Assembly: GCA_016721425.1 (NCBI GenBank)
Contig: JADKID010000046.1
Span: 1 to 14,351 of the forward strand
Reading direction: 5' to 3'
Source of the DNA: Bryobacterales bacterium
Lineage (GTDB): Bacteria; Acidobacteriota; Terriglobia; Bryobacterales; Bryobacteraceae
Length of the DNA: 14,351 nt
Shown in pieces: positions 1-9,721 of this stretch. The notes beneath the pieces were generated by a model. It was not told where the DNA came from and did not search any database. It saw nothing but the letters and a program-made list of their open reading frames with translations. The stretch's first letter is position 1, and each line of letters starts with the position of its first letter. A program made the position numbers and the translations under genes.

Positions 1-2118
1 CGGGTTATTGCCAACATAGGCGTACTTGTTGAGCGTTTGCGGGTCGCTGATGTCGGCGTAGGGCAATGGGCCCGGCTGACCGACCTGATCCCCTGTGAAC
101 GGGTCTACGATGCCCCCGCCCATTCATCCGGTGATGTGAAGCGCCCTTGAGCCCCAGGTAGTACCGCGCCCCAAAGAAATCCAGCCCGGTCTCGGCATCC
201 CGTTCCTTGCCGGTAAACTTCTGCCGCCCCGTCTGATCCACCCCGTACCCAACCACCCCGTGCCGCGGATCCCCAGCCCCAAACAGCAACTCATCCCCAA
301 ACGGCAGGTAGTCCCGCCGCTCCACCACCGCTCCACCTCCATCCGTCACCACCCGCGTCGACCCCAATTGATCCACCGTCACATACCGCCGCCCCGCCGC
401 TCCCGCTGCTCCCGTCTCCCCCATCAACCGCCCGCCCGCGTCATAAATGTAGCTCACCGTCCCGGACGCCGTCTCTTTCGTCACCCGGCGGCCCTCCGCG
501 TCGTAGCCATACCGCACCGCCGTCCCTGTCAGCGCCCCGCTGTCCGGGCACGTCGCCCCCAGCAACACATCCGGGCACGCCACCCGCAACCGGTTCTCCC
601 CGTCGTACAGCATCTTGTCCACCAGCGACATTCGAGGCATCTGCTTCAGATTCCCTCGGCCGTCATATACCCAGTTGGTGCCGGTCACCTGGTTGTTCGC
701 CGCATCAAATCCAGACGGCACCGCCCCGCCAGGCAGCGCGTTCAGCTGCGAAAGCAGCGTCCGGTTGCCCGCCAAGTCGTACCCATACTGCTGGCACCGC
801 AACCCAGTGCTGCCCGCGCACGTTGCCGGCAGAACGGTCCCGCTCATGTTCTCAATCGCCATTGTCAGCCGGTTGGCTCCATCATAGCCGTGCCGCATCT
901 GCGCCGTCTGATTGCCCGGCAGCGTCAACGTGGCCGACTCAATGTTACCGTTATTCTGCGTGCCGTAGCCTAAGCCCCATCCCCACAGATCCACCCCCTG
1001 CGCCACTGTCCCCAGCCCCAGCACCGACGGCTGCTGCCGCGTGTTGTAAGTCGTGGACTCGTACAACCCGTTGCCCAACCGCAGCCCGCTCATCGCCCCG
1101 TGCGCCCCATAGGTGATACCCGAGGCGTAGGCATCGGTGTGGCTCACGGCCGCCGCCTGCTCACAGTCCGCCGCCGTCTTCACCCCGCTCACCCACACCA
1201 CGCGCCCCAGCCCGTCCGGACACGTCGTGATCGTCCGGCCAGAGCCTGGGTAAGTCACCGCCGCCAGCGTGTCATCCAGATAGTAGCTGTAGCCAAACCG
1301 GTAGGCCTGTGCCTGCGCCACCGTCGCCGGCGTGTGTTGGTAGCTCTCCGCCACTCGCCCGCCCGCGTCATGTACCAGAACAGTCTTCGACACCGCGTTG
1401 CCGGTGGAAGTGAGTTTGCCCTGGCTGGCCGTCACCACCGCACCACCGCAGTTGCCCGTGCCGGCATCGTAGGTCAACCCGTCGTAGCACCACTTGGCAT
1501 TCGGCGTCGTCGCGGCCGTGTTCGCGGGAATGCTGTAGCTCTTGCCCGTCAACCGGTTGAGCGCATCATAAGCGTATGCCGTGGACACCAGGTCCGGCTC
1601 TTTGGTCTCCGTCAGGTTGCCCGCCAGATCGTACCGGTAACGCGTCACGCCCTTCTCCGGGTTCACGGCCTTGCGCAATTGCTTCAGCGAATTGTACTCG
1701 AACTCCCGGCTGCTGACTACGCTGTCGCCGCTTCCGTATTGCTTCACTCTCGTCAGATTGGCCAGTACATCGTAGGTGACCTCCGGCGTGTTGTTGGCGT
1801 CCGTGTAGGTCTTCCGCACCGGGCGGTGTAGCAGGTCGTACTTCATCGACAAACTGCGTCCGCCCATGTTCCCGCTCTTCAAATTGCCCGCCGAATATTA
1901 GACGTCGTCTGCTCGCTCGCCAAGGGTCGCCCCAACCCATCAAATCGATACAGCGTCGTGCTCACTGAATTGCTGGCCTTCACCAGCCGCCCAACCGGCT
2001 TGTTCTCCGAGAGCACACCAACTATCGATTGATCCGCATCGCAGACCAAAGACGTCATCGTCCCCGAGTCCCCGGTATCGCTGTGTGGGCTCGTTCCTTC
2101 GCCGCCATCCCATTTCAT
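1..2118 (-). CDS. RHS/YD-repeat protein, open at the left edge and without a recognisable 5' part
   Basis: The protein is a string of YD repeats (YDALNRLT, YDGANRLT, YDLAGNRT, YDGRGNLK, YDGENRLR, YDAEGRRVT), then the end of an RHS core: VDQLGSTRVV, YLPFGDEL and TGKERDAETGLDFFGARYY. In RHS proteins this core is a hollow shell that encloses a variable C-terminal toxin or effector; here the variable tip lies beyond position 1. Three frame breaks occur: near 1895-1905 (joining LYRFDGLGRP to YSAGNLKSGN), at the CCCC run 152-155 and at the CCCCC run 113-117. Adding one base at each of the last two restores FTSPDEWAGGIVDPFTGDQ and then PYADISDPQTLNKYAYVGNN. Upstream the RHS similarity stops near 2060-2118, so only about 700 residues exist, against well over 1,000 in full RHS proteins. 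It is either a 5'-truncated orphan cassette or its start is hidden by a further frameshift. No ribosome binding site was found. Confidence 0.88.
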
Positions 2119-2146
2119 CGGCGTTCATCCGCGTTCCATTTCGGCC
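2111..2146. repeat. short dispersed intergenic repeat of the GTTCATC-CGCGTTC type
   Basis: The stretch reads ATCGGCGTTCATCCGCGTTCC on the plus strand. On the minus strand it gives the spurious peptide RMNADEMGW. Near-identical short sequences (GATGAACGCNGATGAA) are, from general experience, scattered between genes in Acidobacteria, Planctomycetes and other environmental genomes and often get misannotated as protein. It marks the gap between the RHS fragment and the next gene, and any open reading frame through it should be ignored. Only one copy is visible in this window. Confidence 0.45.
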
Positions 2147-2231
2147 CCCCGGCCAACGCCAGTCACAACCCCAAATTCTCCACCGATTCACTGAAAACAA
2201 ACCACTTCCACCCCGCCCATTCCCAAAAAAG

Positions 2232-2262
2232 TTGACACCCCGTAGTACACTCCATCCGGGAG
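2232..2262 (+). promoter_or_regulatory. possible promoter (-35 TTGACA) and Shine-Dalgarno GGGAG ahead of the 2271 gene
   Basis: A perfect TTGACA sits at 2232-2237. No acceptable -10 lies 16-18 bases further on; TACACT at 2246-2251 is only 8 bases away, so the promoter reading is weak. GGGAG at 2258-2262 lies 8 bases before the ATG at 2271 and is a good ribosome binding site that fixes that start. Confidence 0.4.
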
Positions 2263-2270
2263 ATCGAATT

Positions 2271-2867
2271 ATGGCCCTAATCCGCATGACCGCCCGGAAA
2301 CTCGCCGCCAATCGCGCTAACGCCCGCCTCTCGCACGGCCCCGTCACGCCCGCCGGTAAGGAAAAGGTCAGCCGCTCCGCCTGTAAACACCATCTCTACG
2401 CCCGCAAACACAAAATCCCCCCGTCCTGGGAAGAGCGCATCTGGCAACTCGTCCGCCCCCTCGTCGCCGGCATCGCCGATCCCATCGAGCGCCAAATCAA
2501 AACCGACCTCGCCTACTACGGACAGTGGTCCCTGCTGCTCAATCGATTCTTCGAGGCCCGCCTCCGCGCCCACATCGCCCACTGTGGCGGAGACAGCCGC
2601 CGGGGCCATGCCAATTTCGCCGCGCACGACCCTCTATTCCGCCAGATCGTCCGCCGCTTCCGCTGGCTCGACGTTCGCATCGGCCGCGCTCAACGCGCCC
2701 TCTTCCGCCACCGCGCGCGTCCCGTACAGGCCGAACACTCCCATATCTCTCTGATTCCAAACACCCGCCCGCGCCCTACTTCGCCCCCGCCACACCCCAT
2801 TGCTTGTTCGGCGCCGGCCCCAGCACGATCGAGAGCGTGCCGCCCGCGGAGAACTCGCGATGCGTGA
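2271..2867 (+). CDS. small acidobacterial-type hypothetical protein (NRANA-x-x-x-GP family)
   Basis: The start ATG 2271 has a GGGAG ribosome binding site 8 bases upstream. The protein begins MALIRMTARKLAANRANAR and continues with LSHGPVTPAGKEKVS and NA/KHxLYARK-like segments. This pattern (NRxNAxxSxGPxTxxGKxxxSxxAxKHxL) is one I know from a large family of uncharacterised proteins in Acidobacteria and Planctomycetes; no function is known to me. The middle (about residues 45-140) is a basic, helical-looking domain with ERQIKTDLAYYGQW and PLFRQIVRRFRWLD. The last 45 residues are proline/arginine-rich and run 92 bases into the convergent GH92 gene, so the true stop is probably earlier, with a frameshift near 2730-2750. 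A TGA in another frame at 2752-2754 is a plausible natural end. Confidence 0.6.
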   Translation: MALIRMTARKLAANRANARLSHGPVTPAGKEKVSRSACKHHLYARKHKIPPSWEERIWQLVRPLVAGIADPIERQIKTDLAYYGQWSLLLNRFFEARLRAHIAHCGGDSRRGHANFAAHDPLFRQIVRRFRWLDVRIGRAQRALFRHRARPVQAEHSHISLIPNTRPRPTSPPPHPIACSAPAPARSRACRPRRTRDA

Positions 2868-5095
2868 TCCAATACCGCCCCGTCAGCGGCTTGCCATTCA
2901 GCGCCGCCGACTGAATATAGACGTTTTTCGGCCCCAATCCCTTCGTCGTGATCGTGAACGTCTTCCCCTTGTAATACCGCGAGTCCAGTTGAATGGTGAC
3001 CCGCTCAAACAGCGGGCTCGTGATCTCATACCGCGGCTCCACCGCCGCGCCGCCCTGCACGTCAAACAACCCGATCGCCATCAGCACGCCCAGGCTGCCC
3101 ATCTGCCCCTGATCCTCGTCGCCGTTGTAGCCGCCATACGGGCTCACGTCGCCGTACGTCTCTTCCTTCACGCGCCGCACCCAATACTGCGTCAGCCACG
3201 GCGCCCCCCGCATGGCTGAAAAGGTGCGCCATCTCGCACGAGGGCTGATTCTCGTAATCCACCCAGTTCTCCCCATGCTTGCCATGCGGCGTCACGAACT
3301 TCGCCGGCGCCGCCAGCTCAAACTGCTTGCTCAATTTCTCAATGAACTTCGCCTCGCCGCCGATCTGCGCGATCAGCCCCGGCACGTCATGCGGCACGAA
3401 ATACGTGTAAATCGCCGCATTGCTCTCCACAAAGCCCCTGCAATTCGAGCCCAGACACGTCGGCGCAAACGGCGTCAGCCACTGCCCGTCCATCGTCTTC
3501 GGCCGGATCCAGCCGCTCTCCGCGTCCCACAGCTTCTTCCAATTCGTCGAGCGTTGCGCAAACTGCGCCGCCTCCGCGCCCTTGCCCAGCCCCTGCGCGA
3601 ACTGCGCCACGCACCAGTCCTGATACGCATACTCCATCGTCTGCGCCGCGCCCTCGCGGTGCATCCCCGCGCCGCCCACGCCCACCGGCACGTACCCGCG
3701 CTCCACATACTCCCGCATGCCGCCGCCCTTCGCATTCACGCCATGCTCGTACCCGGCATGATCGCGAATCCCGCCCGGAAACGCATTCTTCAGCGTGCCT
3801 TCCCACGCCGATTGCACGTCGAAATCGCGGATCCCCTTGTTGTACGCCGCCGCAATCAGCGGCACAGCCTGGTCGCCCACCATCACGAACGTGTAGTTGC
3901 CGCCCGCCGGCCCGCGCGCAATCATCCCGCCGTTCTTGTAGTAGTCCACCAGCGAGTCGATCATCTCGCTCATCAGCTTCGGGTACGCCATCGACCACAC
4001 CAGATTCAGAGTCCAATGCGAGCCCCAGAACGCATCCGAGTTGTAGGTGCTCCTGGTGGCCCGCCCCTTCGCGTCCAGCGGAACCCGCCGGATCTTCGGC
4101 TCCGCGCCGGTGTTGTCGATATACGATCCGTCCAGATCGCTGAACGTCCGCCGGCCCAGCAGCGCATGCCACAAATCCGTGTAGTACTTCGTCCGCTGCT
4201 GCTCCGTGCCGCCCTCCACGCGCATCTTGCCCAGCCACTGGTCCCACTCGTCATACGAAGCCCGCACCGTGGCGTCGAAATCCCACCCGGCAACTCGCCC
4301 GCCAGGTTCCGCCGCGCCTGCTCCTCGCTCACGTACGAGAGCGCCACCTTCATCAGCAGCGGCCCGGCCTGCGCGAAACGAAACCGCGCATACCCGCCCG
4401 ATTTCGGCCCCACAATCTGCGAGGCGATGCGCGCCTTGCCGTTCTCCCACCCGCCAAACTCCGTCACGTCCTGGTCGAATTGCGCCACGAAATACACCGT
4501 CACCGGCTTCGGCCGCCGCTGCGTCGGAGCCAGCAGCGAGTAGCCCGAACCTCCGCGCCGACACGCGCCGGATCGCCGCGTCCTGCACCCCCGTCATCGC
4601 AATCGGCGCGCCCGTATCGATCAACACATAGGCGTCCTCGGTCGCCGGGAACGTGTAGCGGTGAAAACCCACGCGCTTGGTCGAGGTCAGCTCCGCCGTC
4701 ACGCCGTAGCGGTCCAGTTGGACCTTGTGATACCCGGCCTTGGCGATCTCCGTCTCGTGCGAGAACTTCGATTTGTACCCCTCGTAGCCCTCCGGGCCGT
4801 TCATCGCGCCCACAATCGGCATCACCGGAATGCCGGCCAGTTGCCAGTCGTGAATATGGCTGAAACACCGCACGTACGGCTCGCCGTACAGGTACCCCGC
4901 TCCCCAGTCGCCCTCCACCTTGGTATCCGGACTCAGGTTCACCATCCCGAAGGGCCGCGACGCCGACGAGAAATAGATCCACCGCGACTTGTGCGTGTCC
5001 GTCACCGGGCTGACATAATCAACGGGCCGCTTCGCCGCGCCGGCCATCACCACGCCCAGTCCACAGGTCAGAATCAAAGCTCTCGTCAGCACCAC
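2776..5095 (-). CDS. GH92 family alpha-mannosidase, secreted
   Basis: This is an exo-acting alpha-mannosidase of glycoside hydrolase family 92, calcium-dependent and usually active on alpha-1,2 mannose of glycans. The N-terminus (LTRALILTCGLGVVMAGAAKR) is a typical signal peptide, so it acts in the periplasm or outside. The N-terminal beta domain begins VDYVSPVTDTHKSRW. The catalytic (alpha/alpha)6 domain shows YNSDAFWGSHWTLN, then QTMEYAYQDWCVAQF, which holds the glutamate expected as general acid, and NGDEDQGQMGS, which holds the aspartates expected as base. It ends VLGPAPNKQWGVAGAK, about 773 residues, normal for GH92. Frame breaks lie near 4540, near 4285 and at the CCCCCC run 3204-3209. 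AAGGAGGT at 5099-5106 precedes two GTG codons (5095, 5092); the 5092 start has the better spacing. It follows the TopB-RecQ stop by about 20 bases, so it is probably co-transcribed with it. Confidence 0.92.
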
Positions 5096-5098
5096 CGG

Positions 5099-5106
5099 AC
5101 CTCCTT
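5099..5106 (-). promoter_or_regulatory. strong Shine-Dalgarno AAGGAGGT for the GH92 gene
   Basis: The eight-base match AAGGAGGT (minus strand) lies in the gap between the TopB-RecQ stop (5114-5116) and the GH92 GTG start. AGGAGG lies 4 bases from the GTG at 5095 and 7 from the GTG at 5092, which favours the latter. Confidence 0.75.
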
Positions 5107-5113
5107 CACCTCG

Positions 5114-8100
5114 CTATCCAGCCTTCTGCAGAATACGGAAAATGATCGCGCCGAACTTCTCCACTGTATTCAACCCGATCCCCGGCACCGCCAGCAACTC
5201 GCGCGTCGTCGCCGGCTCGCTCTCCGCGATGGTTCTCAATACCTTGTCCGTCATCACGCGGAACGCCGGTACGCCCTTCTTCTTCGCCTCCGCCAGACGC
5301 CACGCTTTCAGCGCCGCCTCGATGGCAGTGGTGCGATCCGTACGCACCGGCGGCGGCTCAAACTCCACCTGTGCCAGCGGCGCGCGCTTGGCCGCGGGCA
5401 GTTGCTTCGTGGCGGCGGCCTTCTTCGGCGCGGCAGCCTTCTTGGTCTTCGCTTTGCCCTTCGCCTTCCCGGAAGCCTTCCCAGCGGCCTTGGCCCGCGA
5501 CTTCCGCGCCACGGCCTTCAACTCCACCGGGATCAGCACGTCCACATCGTCGCCGGCCGCCTCGCCCGCCGGCGTGATGCGCACCTTGCGGTACTCCACC
5601 ACCTTGCCGTCCTTCTCAAACGAGGTGTCCATCACCTCCACCAGCCCGCGCGCCACCGCCCCCAGCAACTCTTCGTATCCGCGCCGCTCCAGCGAGCCAT
5701 CGTCGAAGGCCAGCGTGAACAGCCGGCCCGCCGAGATCGGCCCGGTCGATTTCAGCTCCTTCAGCAGCTTCGCCACATGGAGCCGCTCCGCCTGGCTCGG
5801 CTGCCGCGTTTGCTGGCCCACCGTCGCCGAGGGATCGCAAAAATCGCACACGCCGCACTTGCGCGCCGAGTCGCCCGAGTCGCCAAAGTAGCGTACCAGC
5901 GACGTCATGCGGCACGACGGCGTCTCGCAGTACGTCAGCATCTTTTCGAACTGCGCCATCTTGTGCTCGCGCTGCTTGATATACAGCGCGCGCCAGCCCT
6001 CGGTGCCGCGGCTCACGTTCTCCGCGTAGTCCACCACCGCGCCGCCGTGGATCCACAACTTCTCCAGCGCCGTGTCAAACTCGTCGCCGTACATCCGGCT
6101 GCGCGCCCGCACCGCATCCTTCTCCGTCGGCACAGCCGTCAGAGTCTGGAACAGCCCGGCCAGCACTTCGGGACCGGGATAATCGCGCTCAAAGAAGAAG
6201 TCGTGCGTGTGGCGGTCCGAGTAGGCGTGCATCAGGATAGCCCGCGAGGCCTGCCCGTCGCGCCCGGCGCGGCCCATCTCCTGGTAGTAGCCCTCCAGGC
6301 TGCCGGGCAGCGCCGTGTGGATCACGGTCCGCACGTCGGGCTTGTCGATGCCCATGCCAAACGCGATGGTCGCTACGATCACCTCCAGCCGGCCGAGAGA
6401 AACGCCGTCTGCACGTCGTGCCGGACACTCGCCTCCAGCCCCGCGTGATACGCCGCCGCCGGGAACTCATCGCCCAGCGCGCGCGCCAGAGTCTCGGCAT
6501 CGCGCCGCTTGGGCGAGTACACAATCGCCGGCCGCCGGCCCTCTTCGCTGAGAATCTCCAGCACCAGATCCGGCCGCGCGCTCTGCGGCACCTTCACCAC
6601 CTCGATGGCGATGTTGTCGCGCCGGAATCCGTGAATGAAATGCCGCGGGTCGGCCAGATCCAGCTGCCGCGCAATGTCGGTCTGCACCATCGGCGTCGCC
6701 GTCGCGGTCAACGCAATCACGGGCGCGGGCCGCAGCGCCGGCAGGTGCTGTCCAATGGTCCGGTAATCGGGCCGGAAATCGTGGCCCCACTGCGAGATGC
6801 AGTACGCCTCGTCGATGGCGATCAGACACGGTTTCCGCTTCGCCAGCATCTCCGGAAAGCCCTGCACGCGCAGCCGCTCCGGCGCGATGAAGAGGAAATC
6901 CAAACGCCCCTCCAGATACGCGAAACATACCTCGCGCGAGTTGGCGCGGCTGCGCCCCGAATGAATCCGGTCGGCTGCGAACCCCAACGCGTTCATCTTC
7001 GCTACCTGGTCTTCCATCAGCGCGATCAGCGGGCTGATCACCAGCGTGGTCCCGCCCAGCGCGATGCCCGGCAACTGATAGCACAGCGATTTACCAGATC
7101 CCGTCGGCATCACCAGCAGCACGTCCTCGCCGCCCACCAGCGCGTGGCAGACAGCCTCCTGATTGGGGCGGAACGCCGCGAAGCCGAAGCGGTCTTTCAG
7201 GATGTTGTGCAGCCCGGCGGAGCTGAAATCGACTGGTGCGTCGGAGCGCTTCCGCTCGACGATCGCGACCTGCCTTTCCGGTTCCGGCGCCGCCTCGATG
7301 TGACGCGACACGCTGCCCGCCTTGCCCACCACCTCGCGCACGTATTCTTCGATGCCTTGCAGGAATGGCGTCAGTTGCGCCTCGCCGCGCTCGATACGCT
7401 TGAGGTACGCCTCCCACTGGCCCGTCATCGCCGGACTCTTCACCTCCGGATGCACCACCTCAATCAGGCGGATGCCCTTGTCCGTCGCCTCCAGGCTCTT
7501 CCCCCGCCGCTCAATGAACGCCCGCTTGATCAGCACCGCGATGATCTGCGCGCGCGTCGCCGGGGTGCCCAGGCCGTTCTCCTTCGTCGCGTCGGAGAGC
7601 TCCTTGTCGTCCAGCGTCTTGCCCGCCGTCTCCATCGCCGTCAACAGCGTGCCTTCCGTGAATCGCTTCGGCGGCCTCGTCTTCTTCTGCACCGCCTCCA
7701 CGTCCAACACGCGTTGCGCCTGGCCCTCTTCCAGCCCCGAAGGCAGCGCCTGCCCGCCCTCGCCCGTTTCGTCGTCGCCGCCCCCCTTTTGGCGCCTTCT
7801 TCCCCCGCCGATGTCGAGCACCTTCCAACCCACCTGCTGCACCGCCGTGCCGCTGGAATGGAACCGGTCTTCCTCGTTGCTCACGACAAGCGTTGTCACC
7901 GACGTAACGGCCCAGACATGGTCCTCATGCCAAGCCGAAAGCAGCCGCCGGCAGATCAGGTCATAGATCCTCTGCTCGTCCGCCGGCACGCCCCGGCGAA
8001 ACACCGGTCGGGATAATCGCGTGGTGATCGGAGACCTTCGTGTCGTCCACAAAGCGCTTGCCCAGCGGACGCTCGCCCGTGCCCGGCGCGATCATTCCGG

Positions 8101-9151
8101 CATACGAGCCCTGGATCGCGTTCACGATCTTCGGCAGCGTCTTAGCCACATCGGCCGACAGATGCCGGCTGTCCGTGCGTGGGTAGCTGATCAGTTTGTA
8201 TTTCTCGTACAGCGCCTGCGCCAGATCCAGAGTGCGTTGCGCGCTGAAACCATACAGCCGGTTGCCATGCCGCTGCAATTCCGTCAGGTCATACAGCGGC
8301 GGAGGAGGCATCCGCTTGGTCTGCGCCTCGATCTTCTCGATCCGCGCCTTGCCGCCCTCCACGCGCGCCACAATCGCCCGGGCCTCTTCGCCGCCGGAAG
8401 GCAACCGCATCGCCGCTTCCATCGGCTCCACGCCCGGCCGGAACCACGTCCCCTCATAAACGGCCTCCATCTCCTCCGGCGAAAACCGCGCCACCACCTG
8501 CAAATAATCTTCCACCACGAACTTCCGGATCGCCAGTTCCGCTCCACCAGCATCGCCAGCGTTGGAGTCTGCACCCGCCCCACGGAAACGTCCTCGCCGC
8601 TGCCCAGCGTGTACGCCCGCGACAGATTCATGCCCACCAGCCAGTCCGCCCGGCTGCGCCCCTTGGCGGCGTCGGCCAGCGGATGGTAATGGCTCCAGTC
8701 GCGGACCTTCTCGAAACCGGAGCGGATGGCGTCCGGCGTCAACGAAGAGATCCACAGCCGTTCGACAGGCTTATCGCACCCCGCGGCTTCGTAGATGTAG
8801 CGGAAGATCAGCTCGCCTTCGCGCCCCGCGTCCGTCGCGCAGATGATGCTGCCGATCTTGGGCGAAGTAATAATCTTCCGGACCACCTCGAACTGGTCTT
8901 GGTCTGCTCGCCCACCACAGAGGCCACTCCGCCGGCAGCATCGGCAGCGTGTCCAGCCGCCAGTATTTCCACTCCGGCCGGATCTCGCTCGGCTGCGCCA
9001 GCGCCACCAGATGCCCGATCGCCCACGTGACAACATACCCGTTCCCGTGCAGGTAGCCCTGCCCTTGACTGGTAGCTTGGAGTACTCGGGCGATGTCGCG
9101 CGCAACAGAGGGTTTCTCGGCGACTACCGCGACGCTGAACGGCGACGCCAT
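5114..9151 (-). CDS. topB-recQ: fused DNA topoisomerase III - RecQ helicase (TopB-RecQ), frame-broken by indels
   Basis: The N-terminal half is a type IA topoisomerase: VAVVAEKPSVARDIARVL, VTWAIGHLVAL, toprim box ATDAGREGELIF (about 8821-8850), GRVQTPTLAMLVER, and the active-site segment ISYPRTDSRHLS (catalytic Tyr codon 8183-8185), then TRPPKRFTEGTLLTAME. Without a stop it runs through a linker of about 45 residues into RecQ: FGFAAFRPNQ, Walker A MPTGSGKSLCYQLP (7081-7110), box II DEAYCISQWGHDFRPDY, ALTATATP, VATIAFGMGIDKPDVR, QEMGRAGRDG, zinc cysteines (CETPSC, CGVCDFC), an RQC-like domain, a Lys/Ala linker and an HRDC domain. One uninterrupted frame (about 8010-6400) spans the TopB-RecQ junction. 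Breaks lie near 8903-8920 (two), 8540, 8000, 7785-7805 (compensated) and 6390. ATG 9151 gives MASPFSVAVVAEK; a TTG at 9172 is an alternative. Expected role: strand passage with helicase in dissolving recombination intermediates. Confidence 0.93.
5376..5520 (-). other. lysine/alanine-rich, histone-H1-like linker inside TopB-RecQ
   Basis: Between the RQC-like part and the HRDC domain lie about 48 residues made almost only of K and A with G, S, R and P: KASGKAKGKAKTKK and AAAPKKAAATK are examples. Such segments resemble eukaryotic H1 tails and bacterial HU/H1-like tails, and bind DNA without sequence preference. It is probably disordered and may tether the enzyme to DNA. The frame is continuous here and the stretch shows no indel damage. 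Confidence 0.85.
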
Positions 9152-9291
9152 ATGACACACCGAGGATATCAAGACGGAGGGCAGGGAACACCCTCCATCG
9201 TCAGGATAGTTGTCCGGCGGCCAACCATCCGGACCGATCAGGAAATATTAATTGTCGTTGCAGTGAATAGCAATCGAGGTAGAATGACGGC
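9152..9291. other. divergent intergenic region between TopB-RecQ and the 9292 gene
   Basis: This 140-base gap separates divergent genes and should hold both promoters. No convincing Shine-Dalgarno precedes the TopB-RecQ start on the minus strand. On the plus side, TTGCAG (9258-9263), 16 bases, then TAGAAT (9280-9285) is a fair sigma-70 promoter that would start RNA near 9292, exactly at the ATG. GAGGT at 9276-9280 would then be outside the transcript, or it is the ribosome binding site (11 bases from ATG) for a longer RNA. Confidence 0.4.
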
Positions 9292-9642
9292 ATGGCAGAA
9301 TCAACACCGGCTACGTTGGCGCAACTACTCAAAGAGCAGGATGCGATCCAACAGAAGATAGAAGCAAGCGTACAATCTGAATTGGATGCAATTCAGGCGC
9401 GCCTCGACGCGCTGGCATCCATCGGAAAATATTACAGGCTGGTGGAGGGCGTTGCCCTTCTGCCCGAGTCGCTTCCACCCGCGGCCGCAAGCCCAGAAGC
9501 ACGCCGGAAGAGAAGTCCTGGATCGATCAGCAGATTGTGGCAGGGAAAAGAACAAAGAGATCATCGCCGGCTACCTGACCCAATTCGGCAAGGAACTCCA
9601 GGCTACGCCGTGGCGAATCGCCGGACCAAGCTGAAGAAGTAG
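9292..9642 (+). CDS. small hypothetical protein with N-terminal coiled coil and basic tail
   Basis: I do not recognise the family. The protein starts MAESTPATLAQLLKEQDAIQ and continues as a heptad-rich helix (KIEASVQSELDAIQARLDAL), followed by a proline-containing middle and the basic end VANRRTKLKK. Two alternative frames contribute: the stretch at about 9530-9590 reads more like protein in the next frame (EIIAGYLTQFGKEL), so paired indels near 9505-9530 and 9595-9605 are likely, and the true product is about 115 residues. The stop at 9640-9642 is supported by an intrinsic terminator that begins 8 bases later. An out-of-frame ATG at 9284 was not chosen because it gives no extended frame. Confidence 0.6.
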   Translation: MAESTPATLAQLLKEQDAIQQKIEASVQSELDAIQARLDALASIGKYYRLVEGVALLPESLPPAAASPEARRKRSPGSISRLWQGKEQRDHRRLPDPIRQGTPGYAVANRRTKLKK

Positions 9643-9649
9643 ATTTATC

Positions 9650-9670
9650 GGGGCGGGGAACCGCCCCTTT
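9650..9670 (+). terminator. intrinsic terminator GGGGCGG-GGAA-CCGCCCC-TTT
   Basis: A perfect 7-bp G/C stem (9650-9656 with 9661-9667), a GGAA tetraloop and a short T run lie 8 bases after the 9642 stop. It ends the small coiled-coil gene. Confidence 0.85.
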
Positions 9671-9721
9671 CGACTTCCGGTGGTCGTAATTGGGATGCCG
9701 GAATTAACTCCGGAGTTGTCT

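Noticed and set aside
260..1831. Plus-strand open frames across the RHS gene
   Set aside because: Arg/Pro/His-rich antisense shadows of the YD-repeat protein; no independent support.
1940..2347. Minus-strand frame containing RMNADEMGW as a gene
   Set aside because: It reads through the dispersed intergenic repeat, a well-known source of spurious proteins, and overlaps the better supported gene at 2271.
3212..8016. Long plus-strand open frames (3212-4543, 4661-6448, 6418-8016)
   Set aside because: They lie exactly antisense to GH92 and TopB-RecQ, are composed of Arg/His/Pro/Leu runs and have no ribosome binding sites or known motifs. They are side effects of high GC content.
5114..9172. Treating the TopB and RecQ pieces as four or five separate small genes or a dead pseudogene
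   Set aside because: The peptides join in order without loss of conserved blocks, and several breaks sit at homopolymers; one gene with sequence errors explains the data better.
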